A DNA stretch of 64,000 nucleotides from Dinoroseobacter sp049801095 (GTDB lineage: Bacteria; Pseudomonadota; Alphaproteobacteria; Rhodobacterales; Rhodobacteraceae): assembly GCF_049801095.1 (NCBI RefSeq), contig NZ_JBNAGH010000001.1, positions 248,001-312,000 on the forward strand. Reading direction: 5' to 3'. This document shows positions 24,734-33,099 of the stretch, piece after piece (position 1 is the stretch's first letter; each line of letters starts with the position of its first letter). Both the position numbers and the translations under genes were made by a program. Under the pieces are notes generated by a model. That model did no database searches. It was not told where the DNA came from and saw nothing but the letters and a program-made list of their open reading frames with translations.

Positions 24734-25498
24734 TCAGGTCTCGGCGCGCTCGGCCCAGCCCGCGAAGATCTTTTCCAGCGCCACGACGATGTAGTAGAGG
24801 ACGATCCCCAAAAACGCCAAAGCGATCAGCACAGCGAACATCAGCGGGTAGTCCGCGCTGATCTTGCCACTGTCAAAGAGATGGCCGAGCCCCTTGCCAT
24901 GGGGCTCCACAATCTCCATCAGGTTTGTCCCGATGAACGCCAGGGTCACGGCGACCTTCAGCGCGCCAAAAAACTCCGGCAAGGTCTTGGGCAGGGCGAT
25001 CTTCCAGAAGATCGTCGTCTTGGACGCGCCCAGGGATTGCAGGATATCGCGATACTCCGGCTCCAGCGTGCTGAGCCCGATCGAGACCGACACGGCGATG
25101 GGAAAGAACGAGATCAGGAACGCGATCAGGATCGTGTTCATGTCATGCTGACCCACGAACATCAGCGCGATCACCGGCACCACCGTCGCCTTGGGGATCG
25201 CGTTGAACCCCACCAGCAGAGGATAGAGCGCATCGCGCATGGTCCGACTGAACCCCATGATCATGCCGAGTGCGACGCCAAACACCACCGCCAGCAAGAG
25301 CCCCGCGACGGTCCGCCAGAGCGTCTGCCAGCCGTACTCAAAGAACAGCCCCCGGAACTTCCAGAAGGCAGGCCAAAGGTCGCTGGGCGAGGCCATCTTG
25401 TAATTCGGCCAGTCATTGACCCAGACCAGCCATTCCCAGAACACCAGAAACGCCAGAATGGCCGCCAGCGGGATCGCGATCTTCTGAAAGGTTCTCAT
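24734..25498 (-). CDS. ABC transporter permease, TauC/SsuC type
   Basis: A 254-residue inner-membrane permease with about six helices. The EAA loop is DILQSLGASKTTIFWKIALP (Gly in the usual place). It belongs to the binding-protein-dependent family that carries nitrate, taurine, alkanesulfonate or thiamine-precursor ligands. Its ATG overlaps the ATPase stop by 4 nt. It is the last gene of the SBP-ATPase-permease operon (27366 to 24734). Substrate not determinable from the permease. Confidence 0.92.
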   Translation of the reverse strand: MRTFQKIAIPLAAILAFLVFWEWLVWVNDWPNYKMASPSDLWPAFWKFRGLFFEYGWQTLWRTVAGLLLAVVFGVALGMIMGFSRTMRDALYPLLVGFNAIPKATVVPVIALMFVGQHDMNTILIAFLISFFPIAVSVSIGLSTLEPEYRDILQSLGASKTTIFWKIALPKTLPEFFGALKVAVTLAFIGTNLMEIVEPHGKGLGHLFDSGKISADYPLMFAVLIALAFLGIVLYYIVVALEKIFAGWAERAET

Positions 25499-26295
25499 TC
25501 CGCGGCCTCCGCTGTCTCGGCCCTTCCCTGGGCGACCTGGATCTCGTGGCGCAGGATCGCGAGCATATCCGTCGCCTTCTGGGTGTAGAGGTCGTCGAGC
25601 ACCCGCGCCCCTTCGAAACTCACATCGAGGATATGCTGGGTCGTCGCCGGGCGCCCGGACAGAACCACCACCTGATCGGCCAGAAAGATGCTCTCGCGGA
25701 GGTCATGGGTGATCAGAAGCGAGGTAAAGGGCTCCTCCGCGCGCAAGGTATGCATGAGCTGCCACAGATCTTCGCGCGTGAAGGCGTCGAGCGCGCCAAA
25801 GGGCTCATCGAGGATCAAAACCTCGGGCTTGTGGACGAGCGCGCGGCAGAGCGAGGCGCGCTGACGCATCCCGCCCGAAAGCTCAGAGGGGCGCTTGTCC
25901 TCGAACCCGGCGAGCCCGACGAGCCCCAGCAGATGCTCGGCACGCGCGACGCGATCCTTGCGCGGCATGCGCGGGGCGACGATCTCCAATGGCAGGATGA
26001 CATTGTCGAGGATCGTCCGCCATTCCAGCAGCACCGGGTTCTGAAAGGCCATCCCCACGGTGGATTTCGGGCCCTTCACCTTCTCTCCATGGAGGCGGAC
26101 ATCGCCCGTATCGGGCTTCATGAGCCCCGCGATCAGGCGCGTCAGGGTGGATTTCCCGCAGCCCGAGGGCCCGACCACGGCGGCAAACCCGTTCTCGGGC
26201 ACCGAGAGACTGAGGTCGCGTAGCACCGGCAGCGGCCCGCTCTCCGTGCGGTAGGCATGGGTGACGCCGGCGATTTCGATCATGGCTGCGGACAT
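25495..26295 (-). CDS. ABC transporter ATP-binding protein, TauB/SsuB type
   Basis: A 266-residue nucleotide-binding subunit. Walker A is VVGPSGCGKSTLTRLIAGL, Q-loop is GMAFQNPVLLEW, signature is ELSGGMRQRASLCRAL, Walker B is LILDEPFGALDAFTRE, and H-loop is LLITHDLRESIFLAD. It is typical for NMT1/TauA-type importers. An alternative start at 26283 (MIEIAGV) is possible. It lies between the periplasmic-binding-protein gene and the permease gene in one operon. Confidence 0.93.
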   Translation of the reverse strand: MSAAMIEIAGVTHAYRTESGPLPVLRDLSLSVPENGFAAVVGPSGCGKSTLTRLIAGLMKPDTGDVRLHGEKVKGPKSTVGMAFQNPVLLEWRTILDNVILPLEIVAPRMPRKDRVARAEHLLGLVGLAGFEDKRPSELSGGMRQRASLCRALVHKPEVLILDEPFGALDAFTREDLWQLMHTLRAEEPFTSLLITHDLRESIFLADQVVVLSGRPATTQHILDVSFEGARVLDDLYTQKATDMLAILRHEIQVAQGRAETAEAAE

Positions 26296-26352
26296 CGCCG
26301 GCCCCCTTGCGTTGGGCCAGGGCGGCAGCCGCCCCGGCGCGTGGTCACGTGG

Positions 26353-27366
26353 TTACTTGAGCATCCGCAAAGCGGCATCTGGCAGATACGCATCCGTGAA
26401 ATAGAGGCTCATATCCGGCGTGGACTGGAACGCATAATTCTCGGCCAGCTGCGCGATGGCTTTCTCCATCCGGGCCGTGTCGATCCCGCCCATGCCATTG
26501 GCCTCGGTGTAGTCGGTGACCACATTGGCCTCGATGGCGAGCTCCAGGCGGCGCTGCTCCAGCGCCACATCGGCGGCCGGGTTGCGGTCCTGAACCATGG
26601 CGGCACCGGCTGCGGGATCGGCAATCACGTCCTTCCAGCCCTTGGCCACGGCGCCGAGAAAGCCAGTCACCAGCTCGGGATTGGCCGCCGCGAACTCGGT
26701 ATTGGCGATAATCGCATTACCATAGAGCTCAAGGCCATAGTCAGCCATCAGGATGGTCGAGATATCGTCTTCCGGCACGCCGAGCCGCACGAGGTTCAGG
26801 TAAGACGAGAAGCTGAAACCGGTGACCGCGTCCACCTTGCCCTCGGCCAGCATCGGCTCGCGGGTCGGAAAGCCCACAGGCTCCACGGTGATCGCATCCA
26901 CATCGAGCCCGTTGGCCGTGGCAAAGGCCGGGAACTGCGCCCAGGCCCCATCGGGGGGCGGCGCGCCCAGCACGCGTCCTTCGAGGTCCTTGGGCGCCAT
27001 GACCCCCTGGCTCTTGCGGCCCACAACGGCGAAGGGCGGCTTGTCATAGACCATCATCACTGCGATCACCGGCGCGCCCGGGTTCTGGTCGAGGAACTTG
27101 ATCAGGCTGTTGATATCGGCAAAGCCCATGGGGAAGGCCCCGGTGGCCACTTTCGGGATCGCGTCGAGCGAGCCCTGGCCTGCCGAGATCTCCACATCGA
27201 GGCCCGCCTCCCCGAAATGGCCGTTATCCACGGCGGCGAAATAGGCCGCGGAGGGGCCTTCGAATTTCCAGTCCAAGGCGAAGGGCAGTTTGGTCTCGGC
27301 CCCGGCCGTCGAGGCAGCGGCGAGCACAGCCCCCGCCGCGCAAATCTGTGCAAAGCGTTGAAACAC
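26353..27366 (-). CDS. Periplasmic substrate-binding protein, NMT1/THI5-like
   Basis: A 337-residue exported protein with signal peptide MFQRFAQICAAGAVLAAAST (cleavage near AGAE, residue 24). The mature part begins LPFALDWKFEGPSAAYFAAV, the NMT1/SsuA-type opening (x-L-D-W). It continues with GMFADINSLI-like and EGRVLGAPPPDGAWAQF blocks. The Cys-rich CCCFC motif of thiamine-precursor binders is absent. With a cytosine deaminase 1.7 kb upstream, a pyrimidine-related or nitrogenous ligand is plausible but only inferred. Confidence 0.88.
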   Translation of the reverse strand: MFQRFAQICAAGAVLAAASTAGAETKLPFALDWKFEGPSAAYFAAVDNGHFGEAGLDVEISAGQGSLDAIPKVATGAFPMGFADINSLIKFLDQNPGAPVIAVMMVYDKPPFAVVGRKSQGVMAPKDLEGRVLGAPPPDGAWAQFPAFATANGLDVDAITVEPVGFPTREPMLAEGKVDAVTGFSFSSYLNLVRLGVPEDDISTILMADYGLELYGNAIIANTEFAAANPELVTGFLGAVAKGWKDVIADPAAGAAMVQDRNPAADVALEQRRLELAIEANVVTDYTEANGMGGIDTARMEKAIAQLAENYAFQSTPDMSLYFTDAYLPDAALRMLK

Positions 27367-27538
27367 GCGTCGTCTCCCTGTGTTGCGGCCCCATTGCGGG
27401 CCTGATTGGGTCAGGCCCCAGGGGCCCGATCAGCGGGCAGGTTCCGAAAGGGGCGCAGGAAGGTCAAGCGCTGCGCAGGATTTTTTGCTGCATGGAACAG
27501 CATCTGCCCAAGAAACCGGCAGGGGTGGACCGCTCCGT

Positions 27539-28879
27539 CTAGCGCTTCCGGGCAGCTTTACGGGCCTTGCGCCCCCGGCGGAACTTGCGGCGTTTGGGAA
27601 AGCGCGTGGCGTGGAGGTCGAGATAGTCGCGCGCCAGAGGCATCCGGTCGAGCTGTTCAAGCCAGCGGATCAACCGCTCCAGCGCGCGGTGATCCTCGGT
27701 CGCCGCTTCGACCACGTCAGAGATGGCCGCGACCGCCTCGGCAATCCGGTTGTTGCGGCGGAGCGCCACCGCATAGGCCTGCTGCAAGTCCGGGCTCCCG
27801 GCTCGCTCCGGCGCGTCCTGCAACAGATCACAGAGCTCGCCATATCGCTCCATGCGGGTCAGAAGCCGGGCATTGGTGAGAAGGGCGTCGCGGCGCAGGC
27901 CGGTCTCTTCGCCCGGCATGTAGCGCGCCCGCACCTCGGCCATGATCCGCGCGACCAGATCCGGGGCCACGTGGCGAAAATCCCCTTCGGTCCAGGCCGC
28001 TGCCGGATCGCTGAGCGTCACGCATTCATAGGAGGGGAAGTAATCCACGCCCTTGGTCTCAGCCACAAAGGTCTCGACCGCCGCGCGCTGCACGGATTTC
28101 GAATAGCTGTTGGCCAAGAGGACATCCATATCCCGGAACGTGGCGCGCAAGGGCACCGGCGACACGGTCAGCAGCATGCGCAGGGGTTTCCTGCGCACCC
28201 GGAGGAGCAGGTCGTGGATCCCGCGCAGACCGGCGAGGATGTCCTCATAGCTCAACACTTCGAGCGCGAAGCGGCCCGGGAACCGCGCGCAGAGCGCAGG
28301 GGGCGGCGCGATGTTGAGCGGAATGTCGAGCGCTGTGTCGCGCCAGCTCTCCACATGGCCGAGGGTCAGGACCAGCAGGTCCGCCTCCGCCACCTGCGCG
28401 GTCACGTCGAGGACGCGCTGGCGGAAGGCGAGGATATCGGCCCGGGGGAAGGCAAGCTTGGCGGATCCCAACGTCAGGTCGCGATAGGCGCTGTCATCCT
28501 CGCGAAGCGGATAAAACAGCGCGGCACCCGGAAAGCTGTCGCGCTCCAGGGCCCAGCGCAGCTCGGCGGCCATGGAGGGCACCGTGTAGGCGTTGAAGAA
28601 ATTCGCCGGATCCTCCAGCGAGGCGCCAATGGGCCCGAGCTCGAGATCCCGGCTGAGGACCCTCATGCCCGAGTTCGCCAGCGCCGTCTCGATCTCGCGG
28701 GCAAAGCAGGAGCCCATGGCAAAGATCGTGTCCTCTGGCGAGATCTGGAAACTGGGCGTGCTGGCGGGCATGGCGAGGGGATAGAGCCGTTCCGCCCCGG
28801 CCTCGGGCGCAGGGTAGCGGCGAAACGGGTTCCGTCCGGCGCGGCGGAGTACCTCCTCGGCTGTTTCGGGCACGCTCAT
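27539..28879 (-). CDS. GSCFA domain protein
   Basis: A 446-residue soluble protein. The defining motif GSCFAREIETAL is near residue 55, with NFFNAYTVPSMAAELRWALE and LVLTLGHVESWRDTALD following. The basic C-terminus ends RRKFRRGRKARKAARKR. GSCFA proteins have an SGNH-hydrolase-like layout; the reaction is unknown. It sits between cytosine deaminase and the TauABC-type transporter, on the same strand but separated from each by 160-170 nt and from codA by double-hairpin element copy 2. Linkage to transport is therefore not implied. Confidence 0.87.
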   Translation of the reverse strand: MSVPETAEEVLRRAGRNPFRRYPAPEAGAERLYPLAMPASTPSFQISPEDTIFAMGSCFAREIETALANSGMRVLSRDLELGPIGASLEDPANFFNAYTVPSMAAELRWALERDSFPGAALFYPLREDDSAYRDLTLGSAKLAFPRADILAFRQRVLDVTAQVAEADLLVLTLGHVESWRDTALDIPLNIAPPPALCARFPGRFALEVLSYEDILAGLRGIHDLLLRVRRKPLRMLLTVSPVPLRATFRDMDVLLANSYSKSVQRAAVETFVAETKGVDYFPSYECVTLSDPAAAWTEGDFRHVAPDLVARIMAEVRARYMPGEETGLRRDALLTNARLLTRMERYGELCDLLQDAPERAGSPDLQQAYAVALRRNNRIAEAVAAISDVVEAATEDHRALERLIRWLEQLDRMPLARDYLDLHATRFPKRRKFRRGRKARKAARKR

Positions 28880-28908
28880 TGGCCGCTCGCGGATCTGAGC
28901 ACAGCGTG

Positions 28909-29017
28909 GCGCGGTCCCTGCAGGACCGCGCGGACCCGCGCGCTGGCGCAGCAGAAGCCATCGAGATCGAATGCCGGGCTCTTAAGCGCGTCCGCGCGGT
29001 GCACATGTGCACCGCGC
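28909..29017. repeat. Double-hairpin intergenic element, copy 2
   Basis: Hairpin 1 (28909-28931) is GCGCGGTCC-CTGCA-GGACCGCGC. Hairpin 2 (28994-29017) is a 24-bp palindrome with left arm GCGCGGTGCACA. The spacing of 62 nt matches copy 1. The GGACCCG..CTGGC and GCGCGTCC blocks are retained. Both hairpins of this copy carry GCGCGGT in the stem, whereas copy 1 has GCGCTCC, so changes in one hairpin are matched in the other. It lies between codA and the GSCFA gene. Confidence 0.75.
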
Positions 29018-29045
29018 CCCCGCCCCCAGGCGCACCAAAAGCAGC

Positions 29046-30314
29046 TCAATGGCGGCGGCGCACGCTGTCCGGGCGCGCGGGCAGGGTCAAACGGCTGTCA
29101 TTGCGCGCCTTTTGCGCCACGAGCTTGCCCTTGGAGATCACCGCGAGCCGATCCGGGCGCAATCGCACGGCCTCAATCGGATTGCCTGCATCCAGCACCA
29201 CGAGCGAGGCCAGCTTGCCTTTTGCCAGACCGTACTCCGCAAGCCCCATGATCGCCGCATTGGTCTCGGTCACCATCTCGAAACAGTGCGCCATCTCTGC
29301 AGGCGCGGTCATCTGCGCAACATGGAGCCCCATGAAGGCCACATCCAGCATGTCGCCCGTCCCCAGCGAGTACCAGGGATCGCGCACGCAATCCTGCCCC
29401 CAGCCCACGGGGATGCCCAAGCTTTGCATTTCCTTGACCCGGGTCAGCCCGCGCCGTTTCGGGTATGTATCATGCCGCCCCTGCAGCACGATATTGATCA
29501 GCGGGTTCGGGATCGCCGCGATCCCGGCTTCGGCCACCATGGGCAGCAGTTTCGAGACATAATAATTGTCCATGGAATGCATGGAGGTCAGGTGCGAGCC
29601 CGCCACCCGGCCCTGCAAGCCGCAGCGGATGGTCTCGGCGGCCAATGTCTCGATATGGCGCGACATGGGATCGTCGGTCTCGTCGCAATGCAGGTCTACG
29701 GGCAGCCCGCGATCCGCCGCGATCTCGCAAAGCGCGCGCACGGAGGCCGCACCATCAGCCATGGTCCGCTCGAAATGCGGGATCCCCCCGACCACATCGA
29801 CGCCCATATCGAGGGCGCGGAGCGTGTTCGCCTCCGCCGTGGGGTCGCGGTAGAACCCATCCTGCGGGAAGGCTACAAGCTGCAAATCGAGATAGGGCTT
29901 CACCGTCTCGCGCACCTGCAACATCGCCTCGACACCCTTCAGGCTGTCATCGCAGGTGTCCACATGGGAGCGGATCGCCAAGAGCCCCATGGAAACCGCC
30001 CAATCGCAATACTCCAGCGCCCGTTCGACCATGGCATCGACATTGGTCTGGGCCTTGAGCTCCCCCCACAGCGCAATCCCCTCCAGCAAAGTGCCCGAGG
30101 CATTGATCCGCGGGGTGCCATAGCTGAGCGTCGCGTCCATGTGGAAATGCGGATCGACAAAGGGCGGGCTCACCAGATCGCCGCGCGCGTCGATCACCTG
30201 CCCGGCCTCGGCCTCAACCTTCGGGGCGATCTCGACAATGCGGTCCCCCGCGATCGCGATATCGGCCACCTGCCCGTCCGGCAGCGTCCCCCCCTGCACG
30301 AGAATGTCGATCAT
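29046..30314 (-). CDS. codA: Cytosine deaminase-type amidohydrolase
   Basis: A 422-residue metal-dependent amidohydrolase of the CodA family, which deaminates cytosine (or related pyrimidines or creatinine) to uracil. Metal ligands and active-site blocks follow the E. coli CodA pattern: PHFHMDATLSY (HxH), SHVDTCDDSL, DLHCDETDDPMSRH, GSHLTSMHSMDNYY and GWGQDCVRDPWYSLGTGDML. It is encoded 6 nt after the methyltransferase gene and downstream of a BMP-type ABC transporter, consistent with nucleobase or nucleoside salvage. The substrate could also be a cytosine analogue. Confidence 0.9.
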   Translation of the reverse strand: MIDILVQGGTLPDGQVADIAIAGDRIVEIAPKVEAEAGQVIDARGDLVSPPFVDPHFHMDATLSYGTPRINASGTLLEGIALWGELKAQTNVDAMVERALEYCDWAVSMGLLAIRSHVDTCDDSLKGVEAMLQVRETVKPYLDLQLVAFPQDGFYRDPTAEANTLRALDMGVDVVGGIPHFERTMADGAASVRALCEIAADRGLPVDLHCDETDDPMSRHIETLAAETIRCGLQGRVAGSHLTSMHSMDNYYVSKLLPMVAEAGIAAIPNPLINIVLQGRHDTYPKRRGLTRVKEMQSLGIPVGWGQDCVRDPWYSLGTGDMLDVAFMGLHVAQMTAPAEMAHCFEMVTETNAAIMGLAEYGLAKGKLASLVVLDAGNPIEAVRLRPDRLAVISKGKLVAQKARNDSRLTLPARPDSVRRRH

Positions 30315-30320
30315 CCCGGC

Positions 30321-31067
30321 TCAGCCCCCGCTTGCTTGCGCCTCGGCGGCCTGCGCCTCTTTCTTGGCCTTGTGGGCAGCTTGCCGGGCCATCATATCCG
30401 TCTGCCATTGCCGCAGATCCGAGATGTCGCGCCCAAAGCTCAGAACGACCTTGTTTCCGACCTCCAGAATCTCGCAGCCGCTCTCGGCCACAAACTCGGT
30501 GATCGCCTTGGCCACCCCGTCAAAGCTGTAATCATCACAGAGCATCAGCCCCTCGGGCGCCAGTGCATCGCGGTAGCTGCGCAGGTCCTCGAGACAACCC
30601 TCATAGGAATGGTCGCCATCGATATAGATCAGATCCGCCTTGATCCGACGCTTGACCAGCACCGTTGCCGCCTCTCGCGAGGGGAGCGGCAGAGCGGTGA
30701 TCACATCCGTCAGACCGGCATCGATCACATTGCGCATGAAGGTCGCGTGGATGGACGGGATCCCCGCCTGCATCTTCAGAGTGTCTTCGGCATAGCCCGC
30801 GCGGAGCCAGAGCCCGCTCGCCCCGAGAAACGTGTCGATGCAGAGGATATCGGTCTCGATCCCGGCCTCTCGGCAGGTCTCCGCCATATGGATCGCCGAG
30901 GCCCCTTTCCAGGTGCCTACCTCGACGATCTTGGCGGGTTTTAGCTCGGTCAGGAGCTTGGCGAAGATGCCCGCCGTGCTGCCCCAGCCCTGTCGATCGG
31001 GCGGCACGGAGGCCGCATCAAACCCGGCATAGGGGTCCTCGGTGTAGAAATAGTCGCGAAACTTCAT
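30321..31067 (-). CDS. Class I SAM-dependent methyltransferase (MT24/CmcI-like)
   Basis: A 248-residue protein with the Rossmann motif KIVEVGTWKGASAIHMAETC (about residues 46-65) and the metal/acid motif DLIYIDGDHSYEGCLEDLRS, as in methyltransferase family 24 and CmcI-type enzymes. The C-terminus is Lys/Ala-rich (HKAKKEAQAAEAQA). It lies between the BMP transporter genes and codA in the same direction, with gaps of 33 and 6 nt. A role in pyrimidine or nucleoside modification can only be inferred from position. Confidence 0.8.
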   Translation of the reverse strand: MKFRDYFYTEDPYAGFDAASVPPDRQGWGSTAGIFAKLLTELKPAKIVEVGTWKGASAIHMAETCREAGIETDILCIDTFLGASGLWLRAGYAEDTLKMQAGIPSIHATFMRNVIDAGLTDVITALPLPSREAATVLVKRRIKADLIYIDGDHSYEGCLEDLRSYRDALAPEGLMLCDDYSFDGVAKAITEFVAESGCEILEVGNKVVLSFGRDISDLRQWQTDMMARQAAHKAKKEAQAAEAQASGG

Positions 31068-31100
31068 GAGCTTGCCTGTCTTTTCTGCGCGAGCACCACC

Positions 31101-32048
31101 TCAGCGTGCGCCCTTGTTATAGGGCACCATGAGCGCGGCGGGAACCTCTGCGCGGCGCGACATGACCACAAGGGCGAGAATGGACAGGATATAGGGCAGC
31201 ATCAGGAAGACCTGATAGGGGATATCCGCGCCCAGAGGCGTCTGTTGCAGCCGCACCTGCAGCGCGTCAAACGCCGCAAAGAGGAGCGCTCCGAGGAGCG
31301 CCTTGCCCGGACGCCACGCGCCGAACACCACAAGCGCGATGCAGATCCAGCCGCGCCCATTCACCATCTCGAAGAAGAAGGAGTTGAAGGCCGACATGGT
31401 CAGGAACGCGCCGCCCACCGCCATCAGGCCCGAGCCCACGATCACCGCTCCCATGCGGAGACCAGTGACAGAGAGGCCCTGCGCCTCCACCGCGCTGGGG
31501 TTCTCGCCCGCTGCGCGCACCGCCAGCCCTAGGGGCGTCCGGTAAAGAATGATCGCCGTCAGGATCGCCACGGCAAAGGCCAGATATGTCAGCGGCGTCT
31601 GGGAAAAGAGCGCCTCGCCCACCAGCGGCAGGTCCGACAGGAGCGGGACCTCGTAAGTCTGAAACGCCTCGATCCGCGGCGGGCTCGACACTTCGGGCAG
31701 CGCCACGCGATAGGCGAAATAGGTGGCCGACGTCGCAAGTAGGGTCACACCGAGGCCCACCACATGCTGGCTCAGCCCGAAGGGCACGGTCAGCGTCGCA
31801 TGCACCAGGCCAAAGAGCATCCCGGCCATGGCCGCAATCGCCACCCCGGTCCAGAGATCGGTCCCGGAATAGACCGCCATCCAGCCCGCGAAGGCCCCGG
31901 CGACCATGATCCCCTCAATCCCGAGATTGAGCACGCCTGCCCGTTCGCAGATCAGCTCTCCCATGGTGGCAAAGATCAGCGGGCTCGCAATGCGGATCGC
32001 CGCGGCCCAGAAGCTCGCCGAGAGCAGGATATCGAACAGCTCTGCCAT
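31101..32048 (-). CDS. BMP-family ABC transporter permease 2
   Basis: A 315-residue membrane protein with about nine or ten hydrophobic segments, homologous in pattern to nucleoside/simple-sugar permeases (BmpD/YufQ-like). The segment LICERAGVLNLGIEGIMVAG is the typical N-terminal motif and the loop LGLAVRAAGENPSAVEAQGL is conserved. It starts 2 nt before the upstream permease stop region, so the four-gene transporter operon is tightly packed. Nucleoside uptake is the commonest role for this family. Confidence 0.9.
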   Translation of the reverse strand: MAELFDILLSASFWAAAIRIASPLIFATMGELICERAGVLNLGIEGIMVAGAFAGWMAVYSGTDLWTGVAIAAMAGMLFGLVHATLTVPFGLSQHVVGLGVTLLATSATYFAYRVALPEVSSPPRIEAFQTYEVPLLSDLPLVGEALFSQTPLTYLAFAVAILTAIILYRTPLGLAVRAAGENPSAVEAQGLSVTGLRMGAVIVGSGLMAVGGAFLTMSAFNSFFFEMVNGRGWICIALVVFGAWRPGKALLGALLFAAFDALQVRLQQTPLGADIPYQVFLMLPYILSILALVVMSRRAEVPAALMVPYNKGAR

Positions 32049-32049
32049 C

Positions 32050-33099
32050 TCAGCCTCGCACCACCCGGAACCGGGTCAGCATGATCGCCAGCACCATGCT
32101 CAGAAGCGCCAGCGCCAGCAGGATATCCGCAATGTAGGTGGGCACGCCCGCCGCCCGGCTCATACTGTCTGCGCCGACAAAGATCCCTGCCACGAAGAGG
32201 GCCGAGATCACCACGCCCAGCGGATTGAGCAGCGCCAGCATCGCCACGATGATGCCCGTGTAGCCAAAGCCCGGGCTCAGATCGAGGGTGAGCGAGCCCT
32301 TGAGCCCGGCCACCTCCGAGAACCCGGCCAGGGCCGCGAGCCCGCCGGAGAGGAAGGCGGTTTTCAGGATCACCTTGCCCACGGGGATCCCCGCGAACCG
32401 CGCGGCCTGCGCATTCAGGCCCACGGCCCGCATCTCATAGCCGAGCGTGGTGCGGGTCTGGATCACCCAGACCACGCCCGCCGAGATCAGCGCCAGCCCG
32501 AAGCCCCAATGGAGGCGCAGCCCCTCGATCAGGCGCGGCAGGCGCGCCTCCGCCACCAACCGCTCGGATTTCGGCCAGCCCATGCCCATCGGGTCCTTCA
32601 TAGGTCCCTCGAGCAGCATGGAGACAAAGAGAAGCGCGATGAAGTTCAGCAAAAGCGTGGTGACCACCTCATCCACCCCGAGCCGCGTCTTTAGGATCGC
32701 CGGGCCCAGCAGCAGGAGCGCACCGGTCACCATGGAGGCGATCACCAGGGTCGGCAGAAGGATCCCCGAGGGCCAGGGCAAAAACCCTGTACCCAGAAGC
32801 ACTGTGATCACCGCGCCGCCATAGAGCTGCGCCTCAGCCCCGATATTCCAGAGCTTGGCGCGAAAGGCGACGGCGACCGCCAGCCCGGTGAAGATCAGCG
32901 GGGTCGCGCGGTTGAGCGTCTCCAGCAGGGCGAATTTCGAGCCCACCGCCCCTTGCACAATCAGGCCCAGCACCGAAAACGGATCGCCCCCGGCCACCAG
33001 CGCCAGCCCGGAGGCCGCAATCACCGTCAGGGTCAGCGCAATCGCCGGCAGGCCCAGCGTGCGGCCCATCCCCGGGTCTGCAATCGGTTCAAGCCGCAT
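32050..33099 (-). CDS. BMP-family ABC transporter permease 1
   Basis: A 349-residue permease. The start at 33099 (MRLEPIADPGMGRTLG) is preferred because 33120 would overlap the ATPase by 32 nt; from 33099 the overlap is 11 nt. The core segments RATPLIFTGLAVAVAFRAKL and WNIGAEAQLYGGAVI are the classic motifs of this family, with a hydrophobic, roughly ten-helix topology. It works with the permease encoded next and the ATPase encoded before it. Confidence 0.9.
   Translation of the reverse strand: MRLEPIADPGMGRTLGLPAIALTLTVIAASGLALVAGGDPFSVLGLIVQGAVGSKFALLETLNRATPLIFTGLAVAVAFRAKLWNIGAEAQLYGGAVITVLLGTGFLPWPSGILLPTLVIASMVTGALLLLGPAILKTRLGVDEVVTTLLLNFIALLFVSMLLEGPMKDPMGMGWPKSERLVAEARLPRLIEGLRLHWGFGLALISAGVVWVIQTRTTLGYEMRAVGLNAQAARFAGIPVGKVILKTAFLSGGLAALAGFSEVAGLKGSLTLDLSPGFGYTGIIVAMLALLNPLGVVISALFVAGIFVGADSMSRAAGVPTYIADILLALALLSMVLAIMLTRFRVVRG

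Noticed and set aside
27367..27538. TPP or similar riboswitch before the NMT1-type binding-protein gene
   Set aside because: I looked for the CTGAGA...ACC...CTGATCTGG-type core on the minus strand and did not find it. Only short GC hairpins are present.
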